Shown: positions 59,197-64,000 of the stretch, piece after piece
Layout of the letters: every line of letters starts with the position of its first letter
Position numbering within the stretch: position 1 is the first letter of the stretch
Assembly: GCA_016508695.1 (NCBI GenBank)
Contig: VNKQ01000003.1
Coordinates: 372,001 to 436,000 of the forward strand
Direction: 5' to 3'
Length of the DNA stretch: 64,000 bases
Origin: Hyphodiscus hymeniophilus
Lineage: Eukaryota; Ascomycota; Leotiomycetes; Helotiales; Hyphodiscaceae
Program-made: the position numbers and the translations under genes
The notes under the pieces: model-generated
Database searches by the model: none
What the model saw: the letters and a program-made list of their open reading frames with translations, nothing else
Told to the model about the DNA's origin: nothing

Positions 59197-60755
59197 AAAT
59201 AATACTGGGGAGAAGAGTCTAGCTCGTGGTAGAGACCTGCACTGTCCCAAGGTTTTGGCTTCGCTGCTTCCAAAGAAATTCAACGAGAGCCAATGCTGAC
59301 TTATTGATTAAGTGGATTTCCGTGGAGACTGGGGAGTCAACCTATTCAGCAACTGATGTCATTTCGTATTCTTGTAGATGTAGAAGACCTCAGATGTTGC
59401 GACTCGATCCCGAAGTCGAAGGCCATCAGGTCCTATCTCAATAATGAAAGACAGACATCAGTACAATACTTTGAAAAACTTCGTCAACTGGAAAGGCTCT
59501 CCTGCATGTGTTACTGCTCAAATCCAACCTCGCTATATCGTCTCAAATCATTCAAATCGGGAACGAGGTCCTTGCACTTTCTCAGTCAAGGCTAAAATTC
59601 CATTGATGTTGTTTTGAAATCTTTGAAATCCAGCACCCACTAATGCCTATCAAGACCCTGGTTGTAATTGAGCAATTTTGATTATGATAGACAATTCCAA
59701 CGTAAACTAATTTACGGTTCTCTCTCTTTGGAAAAGAATTCAATAAAACACAAAAGCCTGCAATCCTACAATTGACTCAATATATGGATTTGATAAGATC
59801 ATCAAGTCGAGTCGAAGCCAAGCTGGGAGAATCCATTTCTGCCTACCTGATCCTCGAACTCACTCACCTTGCAGGGACAAGTAGATGATCACTTTCACTA
59901 CAGCCTTATAGAAAGATTCACAACAGCTTCACCAAAAGTGAGAAAACGTCTTGGCAAGGTTTTCTCACATCGCAAACATAACTTCCTAAGTGATGGCAGC
60001 CATTTGGACGCGAGGGACGACTGAATACGCGACTGCTCACAATGCATTTCCAAAACTTTGAAGAGTCAGCCCTGTGCGGCAAATATGATAACCCAATAAC
60101 AATGAATCAGGAAAGTCAAGTCACGTAAAAACTCACGGACGTAAAGCTTTGATCCGGAAGGGTCGCGAGATATCGAAGCTCTGGTGCGTGTTGTAATTTG
60201 ATTGAAGACTTTACTTTTAATTGAAGACCTCACTTTGAACTAGTTTTGTTAGAAGAAAGGCTTTCTTCAATGTGTTGTTGCGAACTCTAGGCGAAGAAGA
60301 GATGAAAAAAAACGCGTCAATCATCAACGAAGTAAACAAGGCCCAAAAAAAAGGTTTGGTGAGCCTCACTCGAAACTCCTTCAAAAGAAAAAGCAAAAAA
60401 GAAATTGTACAGCAGAACTCTACAGAACGACAGATAGAAAGCTGTGTAATAGCGATCTACTAGTGGTACTAATGTTTCGTTAGGACTTATGAAGATAGGT
60501 ATGCCTTCTCAGTTTACAATTGTAAAGAGAATATTGTAGAAGGCAAGATCTGCACCGTGCTAACTCTATGCGAGTGTTTGCTGTGTTTGTTGACGTGAAA
60601 TATCCTAATCAGATACATATATCACCCATCGACGCGACGGCTATCCCCGGCAAAGGTGAGTTTCTCTTAGCGGAAAGTGAATACCGGATCTTGATTTTCA
60701 ACTCAGAAACACCACCTGAACTACAGGCAAGCCTTCAACCAACTTTGCCAACGAC
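59197..60755. other. Intergenic region
   Basis: No gene that I can support. A 63-codon lysine-rich frame at 60272-60463 lies in A-rich sequence and has no match. Confidence 0.5.
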
Positions 60756-61520
60756 ATGGCAGCAAGCAACAGCAACAAAAGACTTAAGATCGGTGAAGAG
60801 GAAGCAGTCTCATCTAGGGAGAAGGAGGACAATGATGGGAGAGAACGCCCGCGGAAGCTACCAGCCACCGAAGGGAAACGAGATGGCGATTTATATGACA
60901 AGGCCCGAGAGTTGAAGAGACTTTGCCAGCAGAAGCGTCTTAAGTATGAGGTCAGTGTACTGCCACGAGGACCTCCTTGGAATCGACGGTGGATTGCAAA
61001 AACGACCATTGAGATACCTATCTTTCCTGGTCATGTAGTCACTCTCACTTCCCGCGATGCAGGACCTCAGAGTTCAAAAGCAAGAGCCATTGTTGCAGCA
61101 TCTGAGGAAGTACTCAAATACCTTCACGTAAGTGAGCTTCAAGAAAAACTCACCTTTCTTGAACTAACATAGACCTGCTAGGCAAACCCTTCGCCATCTG
61201 TTGAGGAAGGATATAAATTGGGGGATACGTTGTCGAAGAGATGTGACTCGTTGAAAGAGGGACCAGAGGTCTACAAGAAAGCGGCGTCGGAGTATTTGCG
61301 TCTCTTGTTAAAACAACTTGACCCCAAAGTTCGTGTAGTTTCAACGCTTCTCTCTGTTCGTTAACTCACCTTCTACCAGTCTGAATCTCCCCAGCGCCGA
61401 TCCTTCACAGAGGTCACCACGGAGCCTGCCGAAACACCAGGCGTTCAACCAGCCGTTCAACCAGCCGTTGTCACTCTCCAGAATCTGGTTCTCCGTCAGC
61501 GCCATCAAGACGAGTCCTGA
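60756..61520 (+). CDS. Small hypothetical protein, dsRNA-binding-like core
   Basis: 221 aa from exons 60756-61127, 61182-61334 and 61380-61520, all in frame with GTAAGT or GTAGTT donors and TTAAC/CTAAC-type branches. The N-terminus is basic and acidic by turns (KRLKIGEEEAVSSREKE). The core, YDKARELKRLCQQKRLKYEV, then WIAKTTIEIPIF, then SSKARAIVAASEEVLKYLH, has the helix-strand-strand-strand-helix layout and the KxxAR/AA pattern of double-stranded-RNA-binding motifs. The basic loop is weak, so this is a guess. The C-terminus is P/V/Q-rich with a short tandem (VQPA twice). An alternative splice (donor near 61496, acceptor near 61609) could add about 40 residues ending near 61731. I trust the gene but not the function. 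Confidence 0.5.
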
Positions 61521-64000
61521 CTTGCTCACCTTTACTCTGTCCTTCTCGAGCGGCCCTTACGTGCTGCGTTCCTCCCCGGCATCATCTGGAGTGTTTTGCT
61601 TGTCTAGCGGAAGAGCCTGTACAGCGCCAGAAGTCAACCAGCAAGTCGACACCGTCGCCCGAAGAGGCGTCGCTCAGCATCAGTGCGAAAATGAATTTGG
61701 AAATGGACTGCCGGAGAAGACATATATGATGAGTGTGCTTGCGGATTGTCGTTTGGCCAGATGAATTGAGTACCCTGAACTTGACGGTAGAAATGAAGCA
61801 CGTGCAATCACTAGTCCTCATTGAGCTGTCGTACAATTAATTGTTCTTTCCTCTAACGAGACGAACTCCTCTTCCTTCCCGGCCCTGTCTCACCGGATTA
61901 TTCCCGTTGCCCTCACATTACTGTATTTGTCACTTTACCATGTTCAGTCCGCAATCACATGTCCTCGGGGCCCTTTCAACGTCTCGTTTCCGTGGCCAGT
62001 ACAGTAGCCACTGTCTGGTGTGTCTTCCCGTCCAGAACATTGCCTCCACCAAGAAAATAACCAGCCCAGTGAAACATACTCTCCGCCATCATCTCAGGAC
62101 CCTTCTTTCTCTTCATCCAGATTCCAGAAGCATATGAGACGATCGGTCCAGGCTGACATCTCGTCAACCTGATGCACCGAATCATACAGTACGCAGCTGG
62201 GTGAAGCCATGTACATACACACACGGCATACCCGATGCAGCATTATTACCGTCCCTGGCCCTTGCAGCTCGCCATGAATGAATGCATTATTCCATTTCCA
62301 TTATTCCCATTTTCAGCTCCGTCAATCCTCGGCATCAGCCCGGCGCTTCGGCATGTGAGGCGCAAGCGCTGACAACTGGCTCCACTCACCACGTTTGCGT
62401 GGTGGCATTGAGGGATATGAGAAGCTTCTAGCGCTTCGAGAAGCCGTCGGGGATTACGAACGGTGCTGCCCTTCCAATCTCTCGGGGACCTTACAGGGCT
62501 AGCTGGGTCCCCTAGGGCGGGACACTACGAAGCCAAGGCCTCCTATTCTCTTGGTAAGTGGACACTGGTGGTTTGTCCGTAATACCCTACAGAAGTAATA
62601 ATAATGGCATCCGGGAATGCGCAGGAAAGAGTCCAGCCAGGGGAGTTCTCGGAAAGCGATCGCAAATGGAGTTCTTCCCGTGTTCTAGTGACACAGCGTT
62701 TCGGATCAAGTGCCGGTAGTTGCTGACCAGACTGGACGTTTGCGGATGGGCAAAGCCAGAACATCCAAAAAGTCTCAAGCCGAGAGAAGCCAAGAGAGGG
62801 ACCTGCATCTGGCTACATGGCGACGTGGGCAAGTTACAATACGGGGCTGTACGAGGCTTTTCTTTTCAAGTCCTCTTCGGCGAAGAGTGAGTGAGTGTCT
62901 ACTGCCTGCCTAGCGACTCGAACCAAACCCGTACAGTACCAAAACACACCAGACTCGATCTCTGGAGTCACGACTGTGCCGGGTGATAGATAACCTTACC
63001 CAATTCAATTCAAAAGAAACAGCAATGTACTTTCCTTCTTCTAACACTCTGCTGCGCATCTCATCTCATTATGAATTCTCATCTTTGTCAACATGACGAC
63101 ATCATTCGCAAACACCCCACCCCGTTAATCCTGCAAGCAATCTGCAACAACCCCCTCCCCCGAGTCTGCAAGTTCGACGTTGAGAGTAGTCGCCCAGCCC
63201 AGAGTCGAGACTCGAACACTTACGTTTCTCCCTCAGCCGCGGGCGTTCCAAGCCGAGCGTACTTGACGCTGGCTGGGCGCTGGGCAGGAGAGCACGCTGC
63301 ACGAGTCAGGTCGAGTTGGGCGAGGGAATGACGCTAGGCATGCGTAATAGACTCTCTCTGTTTGCCTCGCCAAGTTCAGTCACCTTGTGAGATTGCCTCA
63401 CTCATCCGCCTCTCGGGTCTCACGTGAGATGGGAAGGATGGAAATAGGGGAGGCGAGGCGATATTGACGTGCCAAATGCGAGGAAATAAGGAGTAGGATT
63501 GAGCAGGATACGGTAGAGATTAGAGTAGGAAATAGGTCGGGGGAGTCCCATGAGATCCCAGGGAGTCGAGATCCAAGGGTGCTCCAGAACCCAGGAACAT
63601 CAAAGCACGTCTCAAGAGACAGGTGGATCATTATGAAAACCAAAACTCGATTCTCGCTCTGCGCTCTAGGGCTTGGATCGCAAAGCAACCTTTCGGTGCA
63701 CTCAGAGCAATAAGCTCCAAATCGCAAAAGTGCTCATCTGCCTTTCCACTGCTCTTCGCATTGTCCGGCGGTATGGCTCCAGATATGCTCCTCTCATCCA
63801 GCCAATGCTATCCAAGAGCAATCGTCTAGCTCGGTCCATGCAAAAGCTTGCCATACATACGTAGACTCGACATATAAATCGACAAAAAGCGGACAACCCG
63901 CATTCTATAAACACCACAGCGCCTTGTACACGCCCAGAACGTCCAAGCAAAGCCAAATAGAAACAAGAAACCCAATCCATCCGTCTGTGCTGCCACGCCT
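61521..64000. other. Intergenic tail of the window
   Basis: About 2.5 kb without a gene that I can support on either strand. It includes an imperfect hairpin near 62490-62520, where GGGGACC pairs with GGTCCCC across a 15-nt loop, of unknown meaning. A gene could begin beyond the right edge. Confidence 0.45.

Noticed and set aside
60272..60463. 63-codon lysine-rich frame
   Set aside because: It arises from A-rich sequence with no match or splice context.
62490..62520. GGGGACC/GGTCCCC hairpin as a terminator or RNA gene
   Set aside because: No neighbouring gene or conserved context; a 7-bp stem occurs by chance in 64 kb.

Overview
The window is nuclear DNA of a filamentous ascomycete (Pezizomycotina). 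The evidence is short 41-80 bp spliceosomal introns with CTAAC/CTGAC branch sites, Zn(II)2Cys6 regulators, an FSH1-type hydrolase, a LaeA-like methyltransferase and fungal versions of housekeeping genes. A leotiomycete-like lineage is possible, but the sequence alone does not prove it. Every gene model below was built by joining reading frames at consensus splice sites and checking that the spliced length is a multiple of three. No transcript data were available.

Layout. 0-2.6 kb: 3' part of TAF1 (TFIID). 4.4-5.2 kb: unknown protein with one N-terminal membrane segment, followed by a decayed BTB-domain gene. 6.3-16.8 kb: an accessory-looking block with a monocarboxylate-type MFS carrier diverging from a Zn2Cys6 regulator, then a DHA2-type MFS exporter and an MDR enoyl-reductase-like enzyme. 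17-21 kb: two identical tRNA-Ile genes, one unknown gene and two families of tandem repeats. 22.3-24.8 kb: NAD(P) malic enzyme in six exons. 26.8-28.9 kb: ROK1-type DEAD-box helicase. 28.9-38.0 kb: about 9 kb without a recognisable gene. 38.0-45.0 kb: LaeA-like methyltransferase, relics of coding sequence and a second Zn2Cys6 regulator.

47.4-61.5 kb is a denser housekeeping block: a kelch/BTB protein divergent from CDC20, the TFIIA large subunit (TOA1), an FSH1-type serine hydrolase, an aldo/keto reductase and a small possibly RNA-binding protein. The last 2.5 kb carries no gene that I can support.

The functional themes are basal transcription (TAF1, TOA1), ribosome biogenesis (ROK1), the anaphase trigger (CDC20), pyruvate/malate metabolism, and two accessory pockets with regulator, transporter and enzyme genes of the kind seen near specialised-metabolism loci. 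No polyketide synthase, NRPS or terpene synthase lies in the window, so neither pocket is a complete biosynthetic cluster here. I found no intact transposon, CRISPR array or virus.
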